Counted from the stretch's first letter, positions 43,356-52,917 are shown. The stretch is 64,000 bases of DNA from Brevundimonas vitisensis (GCF_016656965.1 NZ_CP067977.1:496001-560000); one strand, 5' to 3'. The notes: generated by a model from the letters alone, not told the origin. Numbers and translations are program-made.

Positions 43356-43391
43356 CAAAGAAAAACACCCCGGAGCAAGCTCCGGGGTGTT
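43356..43391 (-). terminator. Terminator of the exbB-exbD-tonB operon
   Basis: The 11-bp stem aacaccccgga / tccggggtgtt with a six-base loop, read on the minus strand, runs into TTTTTCTTTG. It begins 25 nt after the tonB stop. Confidence 0.85.
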
Positions 43392-43415
43392 CTTCGGTTT
43401 GAACCGTCAGACCCC

Positions 43416-44144
43416 TTATTCGGGAGCCTGGAAGCGGAGGGTGATGTTCACCCGACCGCCGGTGGCGACACCATCGACCGAGCGCGGCGACATGACCGCG
43501 CCGCGAACCGCGGAAACCGCAGCCCGGCCGAAGCCGGCGCCGGCAGGTTCCTCGCTGGTCACGCTACAATCCGTAACGCGACCGTTCGGCTGGACCGCGC
43601 ACTGGATCGTGGCGGATCCGCTGATGCCACGCTCCAGAGCCCGTTCGGGGTAGGCGTTGCTGACGTCCGGACGACGGCTCCAGCTCGGGTTGCTGATAAC
43701 CGGCGGACGGGCAGGTGCCGGAGGCGCAGGCGGAGGCGGGGGTCCGGGGATGTTGACCGGAGGTCCCGTGTACTCGATCCGATCCTCTTTCTTGGTCGGC
43801 GTCAGGTTGACGGTCGCCGGAGGCGGCGGCGCGTTCGGCGTCAGGACCGGCTCGCGGACCTGAAGCTTCGGCGGCGGCGGGGTGTCCGGCGGCGGCGGCG
43901 GGGGCGGAGGCGGCGGAGGCGGCGGCGGGGCCGGCTCGATCAGCTCCACATCCACCACGTCGTCGCTGTATTCCTTCAACTTCAGCTCGAACTTGGCCTG
44001 GTTGACGTAATACAGCATGACCGCGAACAGAATGGTCGAGACCGACAGGGCCAGAAGCCAGATGCCGACCGAGACCCCCATGAAGCCCTTCTTGCGAGGG
44101 GCGTCATAGCGACTGCGATGATACTCAACGGGTGTGTCTGTCAT
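43416..44144 (-). CDS. tonB: Energy transducer TonB
   Basis: A 242-aa inner-membrane protein carrying proton-motive energy to outer-membrane receptors. One membrane anchor (FMGVSVGIWLLALSVSTILF) is followed by a periplasmic linker that includes 14 consecutive Pro, and a C-terminal TonB domain (about 160-240) with YPERALERGISGSATIQCAV and a Cys pair in TIQC..VTDC. It is last in exbB-exbD-tonB, and its C-terminal domain is similar to both repeats of the protein at 9012. Confidence 0.93.
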   Translation of the reverse strand: MTDTPVEYHRSRYDAPRKKGFMGVSVGIWLLALSVSTILFAVMLYYVNQAKFELKLKEYSDDVVDVELIEPAPPPPPPPPPPPPPPDTPPPPKLQVREPVLTPNAPPPPATVNLTPTKKEDRIEYTGPPVNIPGPPPPPAPPAPARPPVISNPSWSRRPDVSNAYPERALERGISGSATIQCAVQPNGRVTDCSVTSEEPAGAGFGRAAVSAVRGAVMSPRSVDGVATGGRVNITLRFQAPE

Positions 44145-44156
44145 CTATGATCGGCC

Positions 44157-44591
44157 TTACTGTGCAGTATCTTCGCCGACCAGGGCGACGCTGTAGAAGC
44201 CATTATCCTGCAAGGCATTCATCACCTGCATGAAATCGCCGTACCGAGTCTGCTGGTCCGCACGGATGAAGATACGCTCATCGTCGGGATTGCGACCACC
44301 GATCAGGCGACGGAGATCATCTCCGAGGCCCTCGACGCTGGTCCGTCCGTCGCCGATGAAGACATCGCCGTCCGACTGGATGGAGATGAACACCGGCTTG
44401 GGCGGGTTCTCTTGCGGGGGAGCGACCGCGCGGGGCAGTGTCACCTCCACCGACACGGTGGCCAAAGGCGCGGCCACCATGAAGATGATGAGGAGAACCA
44501 GCATGATATCAACGAAAGGCGTAACGTTGATATCCGCGTTCTGCTCGACGTGATACTTGCCGCCGCCGCCTCCGGAAAGTTTGGCGGCCAT
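44157..44591 (-). CDS. exbD: Biopolymer transporter ExbD
   Basis: A 144-aa protein with one membrane helix. NADINVTPFVDIMLVLLIIF carries the conserved Asp used in proton transfer (VDIMLVLL), and the periplasmic domain follows (DERIFIRADQQTRYGDFM). It forms the TonB motor with ExbB, starts 5 nt after exbB and ends 12 nt before tonB. A paralogue with the same membrane helix lies alone at 50514. Confidence 0.95.
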   Translation of the reverse strand: MAAKLSGGGGGKYHVEQNADINVTPFVDIMLVLLIIFMVAAPLATVSVEVTLPRAVAPPQENPPKPVFISIQSDGDVFIGDGRTSVEGLGDDLRRLIGGRNPDDERIFIRADQQTRYGDFMQVMNALQDNGFYSVALVGEDTAQ

Positions 44592-44596
44592 CGGAC

Positions 44597-45487
44597 TTAG
44601 GCTCCCTTGTCTAGCTGACGCGAGATGGCGTTCAGCAGTTCCGCGGCGAAGCCGTCAGAGCGGGTGCCATAGGCCGAGATGCGGGTGTTGAAGTAGTTGT
44701 AGAAGATAACCGCCGGGATAGCGGCGAACAGACCGATACCGGTGGCCAGCAGCGCCTCGGCGATACCGGGGGCGACGACGGCCAGGTTGGTGGTGTTCGA
44801 CTGGGCGATACCGATGAAGGAGTTCATGATCCCGTAAACGGTACCGAACAGACCCACGAACGGGCCGGTCGAACCGGTCGAGGCCAGGAACTGCTGTCCA
44901 CCCGACAGACGGGCAGCCAGACCGGCCTGAACGGCGGCAACCGCCGATTGGGCACGGAACAGAGCCGAGTCGCGGTGATCGCCGGTGACGCTGAGGCCAG
45001 CCTGACGCGACAGTTCGATTTCTTCGGTGGCCGCAGCGGCCATGTCGGCCAGCGGGTTGCCGTCGAACTCATCCGAGGTGGCCACACGACGCATGTCGGC
45101 GATGGTGCGGGCTCCACGGAAGGATTCCAGGAACTGGTCGGTCTTGCGGTTCAGGCCGCCGAACTCGAACATTTTGATGAGGAGGATGGTCCAGGAGAAG
45201 ATGGAGGCCAGGACCAGGCCGATCATGACGACCTTAACGACCAGGCCGGCTTCCATGAACATGGAGACCGGGGTGATGTCGCCGTGGCCTTCGCCGCCGA
45301 CGGCGTCGCCGACGTTGCCGGGATCGGTTTCAGTGGTGGCGGCCGGGGCCGGGGCAGCGGCCGGGGCAGCCGCAGCCGGAGCGGTGGCGGCCGGCGGTGT
45401 CGTGGCGTCTTGCGCCAGCACCGGAGTGCCCGTCATCAGGACGGCAGCGCCGGCCAGAGCGAGAATGATGTTCGTCTTCTTGAGCAT
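44597..45487 (-). CDS. exbB: MotA/TolQ/ExbB proton channel family protein (ExbB)
   Basis: A 296-aa protein with three membrane helices. It has a signal-peptide-like start (IILALAGAAVLMTGTPVLA) and about 40 Ala/Pro/Thr-rich residues before the first helix, then GLVVKVVMIGLVLASIFSWT, and the channel helices with GLFGTVYGIMNSFIGI and GIGLFAAIPAVIFYNYFN. The N-terminal extension is the type found in long ExbB proteins. Start at 45487, first gene of the operon. Confidence 0.92.
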   Translation of the reverse strand: MLKKTNIILALAGAAVLMTGTPVLAQDATTPPAATAPAAAAPAAAPAPAATTETDPGNVGDAVGGEGHGDITPVSMFMEAGLVVKVVMIGLVLASIFSWTILLIKMFEFGGLNRKTDQFLESFRGARTIADMRRVATSDEFDGNPLADMAAAATEEIELSRQAGLSVTGDHRDSALFRAQSAVAAVQAGLAARLSGGQQFLASTGSTGPFVGLFGTVYGIMNSFIGIAQSNTTNLAVVAPGIAEALLATGIGLFAAIPAVIFYNYFNTRISAYGTRSDGFAAELLNAISRQLDKGA

Positions 45488-45884
45488 AGTTCGCCAGTTC
45501 CTGCTGTGGTCTGACTCGAGGGACCCATGAGCCGAGGTCGAAACCACGGCCCAGTGAAATGTGATCGTTCGCCATATCGACCCAGAGGGCTGATCGACGA
45601 ACGCCTTAATAACGCTTCCGGTTGCCGAGGCCGCCGGGGCGCTTCTTGACGCCAAAAGGACAAGTCCCTTCGGCATTGGACGGATACGCAAAGATTGCGG
45701 TCAAAGTCCTTTGGCGAACGCATAACAGAGCGTCAACCCTGCATCCGTGCTTTTCCCCCTAAGCGGGAGCGGTAACGAAGTTTGACCATATGTAACGGGG
45801 AAAGCGACAATTTCATGATCGTCGAAAAGCCCGCCACGCCTGCATCCGAACGCTTGCGGAACGGATTGGGGCCACAAGGGGCTG
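45488..45884. other. Gene-free stretch upstream of exbB
   Basis: About 400 nt between the exbB start and tRNA-Phe. I see no convincing ORF, tRNA or repeat. TTGACG on the minus strand at 45736-45731 could be a -35, but no good -10 follows. It must hold the exbBD-tonB promoter, and an iron-responsive site would be expected, but I cannot identify a Fur-type palindrome by eye. Confidence 0.4.
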
Positions 45885-45960
45885 TGGTGCCTGGGGGCGG
45901 ATTCGAACCACCGACACGCGGATTTTCAATCCGCTGCTCTACCAACTGAGCTACCCAGGC
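45885..45960 (-). tRNA. tRNA-Phe (anticodon GAA)
   Basis: A 76-nt tRNA including CCA. Acceptor GCCTGGG pairs with CCCAGGC, the D-arm is GCTCAGTTGGTAGAGC, the anticodon stem GCGGA/TCCGC closes TTGAAAA (anticodon GAA) and the T-arm has GGTTCGAATCC. It lies 64 nt after yacG on the same strand. Confidence 0.97.
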
Positions 45961-45985
45961 GCGCCACCGGCTCGCGGGAGGGCGG

Positions 45986-46014
45986 TCTATAAGCGAGCCG
46001 CTTTCAGGTGTCCA
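45986..46014 (-). promoter_or_regulatory. Candidate promoter of tRNA-Phe
   Basis: On the minus strand TGGACA (46014-46009), 17 nt, TATAGA (45991-45986). The -10 lies 26 nt before the tRNA 5' end. This gives tRNA-Phe its own start in the yacG downstream gap in addition to any read-through from the infA operon. Confidence 0.48.
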
Positions 46015-46024
46015 GCGCTCACCG

Positions 46025-46189
46025 TCAGTCTTCCGAACGATCCTGCGTCGGAATCTCGTCGTCTTCGGCAGGGACGGCATAAACACCGGTCAGCCAGCGC
46101 CCCAGATCGACGTCGGCGCAACGCTTGGAACAGAAGGGGCGGTAGTCGGCATCGGCCGGATGCTTATTGCAGATGGGACAGATGGCCAT
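46025..46189 (-). CDS. yacG: DNA gyrase inhibitor YacG (zinc protein)
   Basis: A 54-aa protein with a four-Cys zinc site, [21 protein letters not shown] (first Cys at residue 4, last at 24), followed by [16 protein letters not shown], the YacG signature. E. coli YacG inhibits DNA gyrase by binding GyrB. The ATG at 46189 lies 2 nt after the stop of the RNase G-like gene, closing the infA-maf-rng-yacG run. Longer readings overlap that gene and are not used. Confidence 0.93.
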   Translation of the reverse strand: MAICPICNKHPADADYRPFCSKRCADVDLGRWLTGVYAVPAEDDEIPTQDRSED

Positions 46190-46191
46190 AG

Positions 46192-47232
46192 TCACGGCAC
46201 TCCTATCAGGGCACGCCCGGGCAGGACGTCGGAATCGGCAACCACGTTGGCGCGTGGGCCAAGTCGGGCGACCAGCGGTGCCGCCAGCTCGGCCTCCTGC
46301 GGGCAGCAACGGGCAAGATGCCGGGGCGTTGCCGTATCGGACAGCAGCGCTCTGTGAAGCGCCCGCACGATCGCGATGACTCTTGTCTGAAGCCACGGCC
46401 GACCGTCCGGGTCATTCAGCCGTTCTTCTATGGGCGTGAATTGCCAGGGCATGGCGATCTGCAAGGTCCCGAACCGGCTGACCGGCCCATAGGCGATCTG
46501 ACGAGCCGTTTGAGGATCGCCTCCGAACGCCGTGCGGGCCGCCGCCAGCAAGGCCTCGCCGTCACGACCGCCGCCCACCACATCGACCACCACCAAGCCG
46601 CCCCAGCCCTTCAGGCGAATCAGGCGCGCCGCCTGAGCCAAGCCCGCGCGATTCGCCTGATCCTTGCCTCGTGCTGCATCACGTCCAGGCAGCCGCGCGT
46701 GATCGATATCGACCGCGACCAGGGCGCGGGTGCGCTGAACCGCCAGATCCAGCCCAAGGTCCGCCAGTACGACGGCATCGGCGAGTGCTTCTTCTTCCGC
46801 GTCCAGCGACGCCTGGATCGCGACAAGCCCTCGCTGAACCTGGATGCCTGGAGCCCACTGCGCCAAGACGGCACGCACATCCGGTCCAGGTCGAATCAGC
46901 CGAGGCGGTCCCTCCCCTGCCCCCAAGCGCTTTACGGTCGGCCCCTTGCCGGAGCGCGGTTCGGCAGTGACTGCGACCTGAATGATTTCGCCAACACGGC
47001 CAACCGACCCCTTGCCGGGCGGCATGTAGGCCGAGCGGCCCGTACCCAGATCGACGAAAGCCCCGTTCAGCCCGCTGTCGATCGCCTCGATTCGTCCGAT
47101 GGACTGCGCACCCAGCCGATGGGCCGCGATATCGCTGTCCCGATGGATCAGAAGCCGCTCACAACGCCCATCCCGCGAGATGACGCCGCGAACCTCGCCC
47201 GGCGTCTCATCCAGGAAGGCTTCCAAGGTCAT
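46192..47232 (-). CDS. Compact RNase E/G family protein
   Basis: A 346-aa protein with an S1-like start ([20 protein letters not shown]) and the catalytic DNase-I-like core: [16 protein letters not shown] and [17 protein letters not shown] hold the two Asp expected to bind Mg. RNase G is about 490 aa; the C-terminal zinc-link and small domain are missing or very diverged. The family cleaves single-stranded RNA, but this short form may differ. Coupled to maf by ATGA and followed by yacG. Confidence 0.82.
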   Translation of the reverse strand: MTLEAFLDETPGEVRGVISRDGRCERLLIHRDSDIAAHRLGAQSIGRIEAIDSGLNGAFVDLGTGRSAYMPPGKGSVGRVGEIIQVAVTAEPRSGKGPTVKRLGAGEGPPRLIRPGPDVRAVLAQWAPGIQVQRGLVAIQASLDAEEEALADAVVLADLGLDLAVQRTRALVAVDIDHARLPGRDAARGKDQANRAGLAQAARLIRLKGWGGLVVVDVVGGGRDGEALLAAARTAFGGDPQTARQIAYGPVSRFGTLQIAMPWQFTPIEERLNDPDGRPWLQTRVIAIVRALHRALLSDTATPRHLARCCPQEAELAAPLVARLGPRANVVADSDVLPGRALIGVP

Positions 47233-47813
47233 GAGTGATTCGACCGCCAGCCGACGCCCGCAAGCAGGTTCACAGTCTCATAGAGCGGCAGACCCATCAC
47301 CGCGGGATGGCTGCCGACGATGCGGCGCACAAAGGCCCCGGCCGGGCCCTGGATGCCGTATCCGCCAGCCTTGCCGCGCCAGTCGCCCGAGGCGACGTAG
47401 CCGGCAATCTCGGCATCGGACAGGGTTTTGAAGGCCACGCGCGTCTCGACGACCCGCGCGGTCAATCGGCCAGCATGGGCGACGGCGACGGCGGTATGAA
47501 CACGGTGATTGCGGCCGGACAGAAGGCGAAGAAATCGCGTCGCCTCAGCCTCATCCGCCGCCTTTTCCAACAGGCGGCGCCCCACGGACACAACGGTATC
47601 GGCGGCAACAATGCAGGCATCGGAGTGACGTTCGGCCACGACCTGGGCCTTGGTCCGCGCCAGGCGCTCGGCAAGACGCGCCAGCGTCTCGCTCTTTTGC
47701 GGCGTTTCGTCGATGTCTGCGGGGTCGATTTGGTCGGGAACGATCCCGACCTGCGCCAGAAGCTCGATTCGGCGCGGGCTGGAGGAGGCCAGCACCAGCT
47801 CAGGCCGGCTCAT
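47229..47813 (-). CDS. maf: Maf-like nucleoside triphosphate pyrophosphatase
   Basis: A 194-aa house-cleaning enzyme that hydrolyses dTTP, UTP or modified NTPs. LVLASSSPRRIELLAQVG at the N-terminus, VAADTVVSVGRRLLEK and GDWRGKAGGYGIQGPAG mark Maf. It begins 13 nt after infA and its stop overlaps the RNase G-like start (ATGA). Confidence 0.93.
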   Translation of the reverse strand: MSRPELVLASSSPRRIELLAQVGIVPDQIDPADIDETPQKSETLARLAERLARTKAQVVAERHSDACIVAADTVVSVGRRLLEKAADEAEATRFLRLLSGRNHRVHTAVAVAHAGRLTARVVETRVAFKTLSDAEIAGYVASGDWRGKAGGYGIQGPAGAFVRRIVGSHPAVMGLPLYETVNLLAGVGWRSNHS

Positions 47814-47826
47814 CGCGAGCCGGTCC

Positions 47827-48045
47827 TTATTTGAAGCGATAGGTGATACGGCCCTTGGTCAGGTCATAGGGCGTCATCTCGACCAGAACCTTGTCGCCGG
47901 CCAGAACCCGGATCCGGTTCTTGCGCATCTTGCCTGCGGTGTGGGCGATGATCTCGTGATCGTTCTCGAGCGTCACGCGGAAGGTCGCATTGGGCAGCAG
48001 TTCGCTGACCACTCCGGGAAACTCAAGCAGTTCTTCCTTAGCCAT
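47827..48045 (-). CDS. infA: Translation initiation factor IF-1
   Basis: A 72-aa OB-fold protein occupying the ribosomal A site during initiation. [20 protein letters not shown], then [20 protein letters not shown] and GRITYRFK, is the canonical IF-1 sequence. The ATG at 48045 is used; an ATG eight codons earlier is not conserved. First gene of infA-maf-rng-yacG. Confidence 0.98.
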   Translation of the reverse strand: MAKEELLEFPGVVSELLPNATFRVTLENDHEIIAHTAGKMRKNRIRVLAGDKVLVEMTPYDLTKGRITYRFK

Positions 48046-48177
48046 GCGGCCTCTCGCGCCCTGTTCCATATGATTTCGGACCCCGGCCGGGCGTGGGCAG
48101 GGGTCTCAAGTAGTTGGCGCTAATGCACGAAAACTGAGCGCTAGTCGAGTTCTGCGGTTCAATCCCCGGCCTATCGC

Positions 48178-49587
48178 CTATCCCTTGACCCGCCAGGTGG
48201 CTCCCTGAGGCCCGTCCATGACCACGACATCCAGCGCGTTCAGGCGGTCGCGAATACGGTCCGCCTCGGGCCAGTCCTTGGCCGCACGCGCCGCAGCACG
48301 CTGTTCCAGCAAGGCCTCGACCTCGGTCCGCAGGGAGTCTGTCACCTCCCCTTCCAGCCAGGCGGCCGGATCGGCTTGCAGCACGCCCAGAAGATCCGCC
48401 GCTGCCAGCAATCGACCCTTGGCGATGGCCACGGCGTCCAGGTCACCCGCCGTCATGCCGCGCTCGATGTCGCTGGACAGGGCGAACAGGGTCGCCATGG
48501 CTCCCGGTGTGTTCAGGTCATCCTCGATCGCTTTCAGGAAGTCCTCGGGCGGGCCGTCATCGATCGCCGTCACGGCCGCGGCCCGGTGCAAGGCACCGTA
48601 GAGGCGATCCAGGTTCTTGCGGCTCTGATCCAGCAGCCCCTGATTCCAGTCGAGCGGCTGGCGATAGTGCGCACTCAGCAGGGCCCAGCGCACGACCTCG
48701 CCCGGCATGGACTGCACTAGGTCGTGCAGCAGCAGGACATTGCCGATCGACTTGGACATCTTTTCCGCATCGACCGTCAGAAAGCCGTTGTGCATCCAAT
48801 AGCGGCTGTATTCCCCGTGCGCCTGTTCGCCATGGGCATGGCCGTGCGCGCAGACGCCCTGGGCGATCTCGTTCTCGTGGTGCGGAAAGACCAGGTCGAT
48901 CCCCCCGCCATGGATATCGATGGGCAGGCCCAGAACCTGTTCGATCATGGCCGAACATTCGATGTGCCAGCCGGGCCGGCCTGCGCCCCAGGGCGAGGGC
49001 CAGGACGGCTCGCCTTCCTTGGACGGCTTCCACAGCACGAAGTCGTGGGCATTCTTTTTATAGGGGGCCACCTCGACCCGGGCCCCGGCGATCATGTCGT
49101 CCAGGTTCCGCCCCGACAGGCGGCCATAGTTGGGATAGGACGAGACGTCGAACAGCACATGCCCTTCGGCCGCATAGGCACAGCCGGCCTCCACGATGGC
49201 GGCGATCTGGGCGACGATCGGCTCGATATGGTCGGTGACGTGGGGCGCGATGTCCGGGGCCGAGACGTTCAGCCGAGCCATGTCCTCCAGATACGCGGCC
49301 TCGTACCGGGCCGTCACATCGCCGATCGGCACCCCCTCCCGCGCGGCCTTGGCATTGATCTTGTCATCGACGTCAGTGACGTTGCGGGCATAGACGACCT
49401 TGTCCGCCCCATAGGTGCGACGCAGCAGTCGAACCAGCACGTCGAACACCACCGGCGGGCGCGCATTGCCGATGTGGGCATAGTCATAGACCGTGGGGCC
49501 GCAGACATAGAGAGTGACCCGTTCGGGATCGCGCGGGGTGAAGACGCGCTTTTCACGGGCCAGGGTGTCGTGGATCATCAGCGGCAT
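48178..49587 (-). CDS. cysS: Cysteinyl-tRNA synthetase
   Basis: A 469-aa class I synthetase. The HIGH element is PTVYDYAHIGNARPP (about 31-45), the KMSKS element is VDAEKMSKSIGN (about 275), and the Zn site includes VCGPTVYD and WHIECSAM. The C-terminal anticodon domain is normal length. It stands alone; the infA unit begins 130 nt downstream on the same strand. Confidence 0.97.
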   Translation of the reverse strand: MPLMIHDTLAREKRVFTPRDPERVTLYVCGPTVYDYAHIGNARPPVVFDVLVRLLRRTYGADKVVYARNVTDVDDKINAKAAREGVPIGDVTARYEAAYLEDMARLNVSAPDIAPHVTDHIEPIVAQIAAIVEAGCAYAAEGHVLFDVSSYPNYGRLSGRNLDDMIAGARVEVAPYKKNAHDFVLWKPSKEGEPSWPSPWGAGRPGWHIECSAMIEQVLGLPIDIHGGGIDLVFPHHENEIAQGVCAHGHAHGEQAHGEYSRYWMHNGFLTVDAEKMSKSIGNVLLLHDLVQSMPGEVVRWALLSAHYRQPLDWNQGLLDQSRKNLDRLYGALHRAAAVTAIDDGPPEDFLKAIEDDLNTPGAMATLFALSSDIERGMTAGDLDAVAIAKGRLLAAADLLGVLQADPAAWLEGEVTDSLRTEVEALLEQRAAARAAKDWPEADRIRDRLNALDVVVMDGPQGATWRVKG

Positions 49588-49634
49588 AATGCAGCGGTGG
49601 CCTTCGGTTTTCTTGCGAGACGGACGGGATCGCC

Positions 49635-49662
49635 CATATAGCCGGTTCGCTGCATCCGCGAA
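49635..49662 (-). promoter_or_regulatory. Candidate cysS promoter
   Basis: On the minus strand TTCGCGG (49662-49656), 13 nt, GCTATATG (49642-49635). The -10 matches 7 of 8 positions of the Caulobacter consensus; the -35 is weaker. It lies 47 nt before the cysS ATG. Confidence 0.38.
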
Positions 49663-49748
49663 CAGCGGAACGGCGTAGAACAGGGAGCGCGGCGCGCGTC
49701 CATCCGGAACCGTCGTTCCGGCGCCACTCAGCCGCGACGGAAACGAGA

Positions 49749-50366
49749 ATGAGCCTGATCCCCGCCAAGCCCGTCCTGGTCGGCGTCAACGACGCCGTAG
49801 AGCGCCCGTCGCGTGAAGAGGCCATGCAGGCCGTCCGAACCTTGCTGGCCTGGGCCGGCGACAATCCGGACCGCGAAGGCCTGAAGGACACGCCCAAGCG
49901 CGTGGTCGATGCCTATGCCGAATGGTTCGAGGGCTATGACGCCGATCCGGCCAAGGAGCTGAGTCGCACGTTCGAGGACGTTCAGGGCTATGACGACATG
50001 GTCCTGTTGCGCGACATCGAGGTGGAGAGCCACTGCGAGCACCACATGGCTCCGTTCCTGGGCAAGGCCTATGTGGCCTATCTGCCGACGGAAAAGGTGG
50101 TCGGCATTTCCAAGATCGCGCGCGTGGTCGAAATCTATTCCAAGCGCCTGCAGACCCAGGAAACGCTGACCCAAGAGATCGCCAACGCGCTCGAATCGCA
50201 CCTGAACCCTGCGGGCGTCGCGGTGCTGATCGATGCGGAACATCAGTGCATGACGACGCGCGGGGTGCATCACCGCCACGTTTCGACCATCACCACGCGG
50301 TTCACTGGGGCGTTCAAGGACGATCAGGCTCTGGTTGATCGCTTCCTGAAACTGGCCAAGGCCTGA
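49749..50366 (+). CDS. folE: GTP cyclohydrolase I
   Basis: A 205-aa enzyme making dihydroneopterin triphosphate for folate. The zinc and catalytic residues are in [20 protein letters not shown] (about 95-112) and the late [39 protein letters not shown] is the family start. It is divergent from cysS. The orphan exbD follows after 147 nt. Confidence 0.96.
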   Translation: MSLIPAKPVLVGVNDAVERPSREEAMQAVRTLLAWAGDNPDREGLKDTPKRVVDAYAEWFEGYDADPAKELSRTFEDVQGYDDMVLLRDIEVESHCEHHMAPFLGKAYVAYLPTEKVVGISKIARVVEIYSKRLQTQETLTQEIANALESHLNPAGVAVLIDAEHQCMTTRGVHHRHVSTITTRFTGAFKDDQALVDRFLKLAKA

Positions 50367-50513
50367 GGGGTTCGCCCGACGCGGGTATTTGCCCTTTCGG
50401 AACCCTCCCTGCGCCGAGACCGCTTTACAACGGCGGCGCAGGACGCCAAGAGACGAACCAACTATGACCTGCCTGCCGCGTGTCGCGCCGGGCCTTGATG
50501 GAGATCGGAGCCC

Positions 50514-50948
<435 letters not shown>

Positions 50949-50977
50949 GACCAACGTCCATTCGAACGATCAAATGG

Positions 50978-51010
50978 GGTCGCGTCCTGCCGGGCGCGGC
51001 CCTTTTTCTT
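50978..51010 (+). terminator. Terminator of the orphan exbD
   Basis: Stem ggtcgcg / cgcggcc (7 bp with one G-U pair) around a 10-base loop, followed by CTTTTTCTT. It begins 30 nt after the exbD stop. Confidence 0.72.
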
Positions 51011-51096
51011 GGCGTATTGGGGTCTGTGGTGATTCGACTGGTTGAACAGCTGACCGAACGCCCTAGCTAAGAAGCCCCCCCTTACGGAGTGCCTTC

Positions 51097-51948
51097 ATGA
51101 CCGACCAGCCCGCGATCACCGTCGATGGCCACACCATTCCCCTGCTGGGCTTCGGCACATGGCAGCTGGAGCCTTCGGATGCGCGACGCATGGTCGCCGA
51201 GGCCCTGCGCATCGGTTATCGCCACATCGACACGGCCTGGATCTATAAGAACGAGGCGGCCGTGGGGGACGGCATCCGCGACGCCATTTCCGCCGGCCAC
51301 GTCGCGCGCGAGGACATCTGGCTGACGACCAAGATCTGGGTGGCCCACTTCGAACGCGATGCCCTTCTGAGCCAGGCGCGCGAATCGGCAGAGAGCCTGG
51401 GCTTCACCCCCGACCTCCTGTTGCTGCACTGGCCGAAAAAGACCCCCACCTTTGCCGAGACGATCGGGGCGCTGAACGAAGCCAAGGATCAGGGACTTAC
51501 GCACTCCATCGGTCTGTCCAACTTCCCGTCGAGCGAGTTCCGCCAGGCCCAGGCCCTGTCCAAGGCACGCCTGGTGACCAATCAGGTCGAGTACCACCCC
51601 TATCTGAAGCTGTTCAATCTGCTGGCCACTGCCGGTGAACTGGGCTCGTCCATCACGGCGTGGTCGCCCCTGGCCCAGGGTGCCGTTGCCGAGGATGCAA
51701 CCATCATCGAGATCGGCAAGGCGCACGGGAAGACGGCGGCCCAGGTGACGCTGCGCTGGCTGATCCAGCAGGGCGTGATCGCCATTCCCCGCACGACCAA
51801 GGTCCATCGCGCCGAAGAAAGCTTCGACATCTTCGACTTCAGCCTATCGGACGAGGAGATGGACCGCATCCACGCTCTGGCGCGTCCTGACGGCCGCCTG
51901 GGCGACTGGCTCGACAAGGACTTCAACTGGGATCAAGAATGGGCGTGA
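51097..51948 (+). CDS. Aldo/keto reductase (diketogluconate reductase-like)
   Basis: A 283-aa NADPH-dependent TIM-barrel reductase. The tetrad is visible: Asp and Tyr in IDTAWIYKNEAAVGDGI, Lys in LTTKIWVAHF, His in LLLLHWPKKTP. GVIAIPRTTKVHRAEE is the NADP-phosphate region. It resembles 2,5-diketo-D-gluconate reductases; the true substrate is unknown. The XRE-like gene follows after 40 nt. Confidence 0.9.
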   Translation: MTDQPAITVDGHTIPLLGFGTWQLEPSDARRMVAEALRIGYRHIDTAWIYKNEAAVGDGIRDAISAGHVAREDIWLTTKIWVAHFERDALLSQARESAESLGFTPDLLLLHWPKKTPTFAETIGALNEAKDQGLTHSIGLSNFPSSEFRQAQALSKARLVTNQVEYHPYLKLFNLLATAGELGSSITAWSPLAQGAVAEDATIIEIGKAHGKTAAQVTLRWLIQQGVIAIPRTTKVHRAEESFDIFDFSLSDEEMDRIHALARPDGRLGDWLDKDFNWDQEWA

Positions 51949-51988
51949 AACGCCGCAGCTAGACGGCGAATACAGGGAGACGAACCTG

Positions 51989-52237
51989 ATGGGCTCTGTT
52001 CTCGGCTTCCCCGGTATCGACCCGCTCGACGCGGCCATAGGGGCGCGGCTGAAACGCTGGCGTGAGCAGCGCGGCATACCCATCGACGATCTGGCCCGCG
52101 CCATCGCCATGTCGCCCGAGGATGCCCGCCGGGCCGAAGCGGGCCGCGCCCATCTGACGACTGCGCAGATCGGGGCCGCGACCGCCCATCTGCGCCTCCC
52201 GCTATGGGCCCTGGTATCGGATACGCGCGCCTATTGA
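51989..52237 (+). CDS. Small helix-turn-helix (XRE-like) protein
   Basis: An 82-aa protein with an XRE-type HTH at about 16-65: IGARLKRWREQRGIPIDDLA, then MSPEDARRAEAGRAHL. The tail LRLPLWALVSDTRAY is short, so it is little more than a DNA-binding domain. Target unknown; it may control the aldo/keto reductase upstream or act elsewhere. Confidence 0.72.
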   Translation: MGSVLGFPGIDPLDAAIGARLKRWREQRGIPIDDLARAIAMSPEDARRAEAGRAHLTTAQIGAATAHLRLPLWALVSDTRAY

Positions 52238-52250
52238 TCCCGAACGGCGC

Positions 52251-52820
52251 TCATTCCGCGACAGGCCGCGTCACGTCGAATTCGACGCGAAAGAACCGTC
52301 CCGCCGGGCGACGCAGCTCATAGGCAAAAATCCGCCCCGGCAGCACCTCGATCGCCCAGACATTGGTGGTCGACACCGATGCGTCCCAGGCGTTGAACAG
52401 CTCGATCGAGAAGTCATCGACCGGGAACTCCTGACGCTGCGCCGTCCCCTGGCCGGACGTGTCGCCGCCATACCAGTGCAGCCCATCGGGCTTGCCCTGC
52501 GAATCACGGTGATCGTGCTTCAGCGTCAGCCCCGCCCCTGTCCGCGTGAGCACCCAGGTTCGCGAACGGTCCTGACCAACCCAGAACGGAATGCGGATCT
52601 CGTTCGCCGAACAGTCCCGGACGTGCATCAGCAGCCGGGACGATGCAAAGCTGGCGTCGGCAGGATCCGTCGTGACCACCCGCCCCTCGAATCTCTGGCC
52701 GCACAAGGCCGAGAGATTGGCAAAGAAGTCATCCTGAGCCGATGGAGCCACGGGCACGCTGGCACAGGCCGACAGCATCAGTGCAGCAGCAGCGGCGGCG
52801 ATCTTGGCGAAATGCATCAT
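52251..52820 (-). CDS. Putative lipoprotein of unknown function
   Basis: A 189-aa exported protein. The lipobox LMLSAC (Cys about residue 19) predicts lipid attachment. The mature part has ALCGQRFEGRVVTTDPADAS, VRDCSANEIRIPFWVGQDRS and LTLKHDHRDSQGKPDGLHWY, a beta-rich fold that I do not place in a named family. It is convergent with the XRE-like gene and divergent from rpmG. Confidence 0.68.
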   Translation of the reverse strand: MMHFAKIAAAAAALMLSACASVPVAPSAQDDFFANLSALCGQRFEGRVVTTDPADASFASSRLLMHVRDCSANEIRIPFWVGQDRSRTWVLTRTGAGLTLKHDHRDSQGKPDGLHWYGGDTSGQGTAQRQEFPVDDFSIELFNAWDASVSTTNVWAIEVLPGRIFAYELRRPAGRFFRVEFDVTRPVAE

Positions 52821-52889
52821 GGCCGGACCCTAACCAGACGAGCCGCCCTTGCCTACCCGACGCGACATCGGACAGGAACGCGAACGAGG

Positions 52890-52917
52890 CGTTGACTTAC
52901 CCGCGAGCCTGAGTATG
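52890..52917 (+). promoter_or_regulatory. Candidate rpmG promoter
   Basis: TTGACT (52890-52895), 16 nt, TATGTT (52912-52917), ending 50 nt before the rpmG ATG. The -35 matches 5 of 6 and the -10 4 of 6 positions of the general sigma-70 pattern. Confidence 0.45.

Noticed and set aside
43861..43940. GGC-rich repeat considered as a tandem repeat or CRISPR-like array
   Set aside because: It is the codon run for the proline linker of TonB and has no spacer structure.
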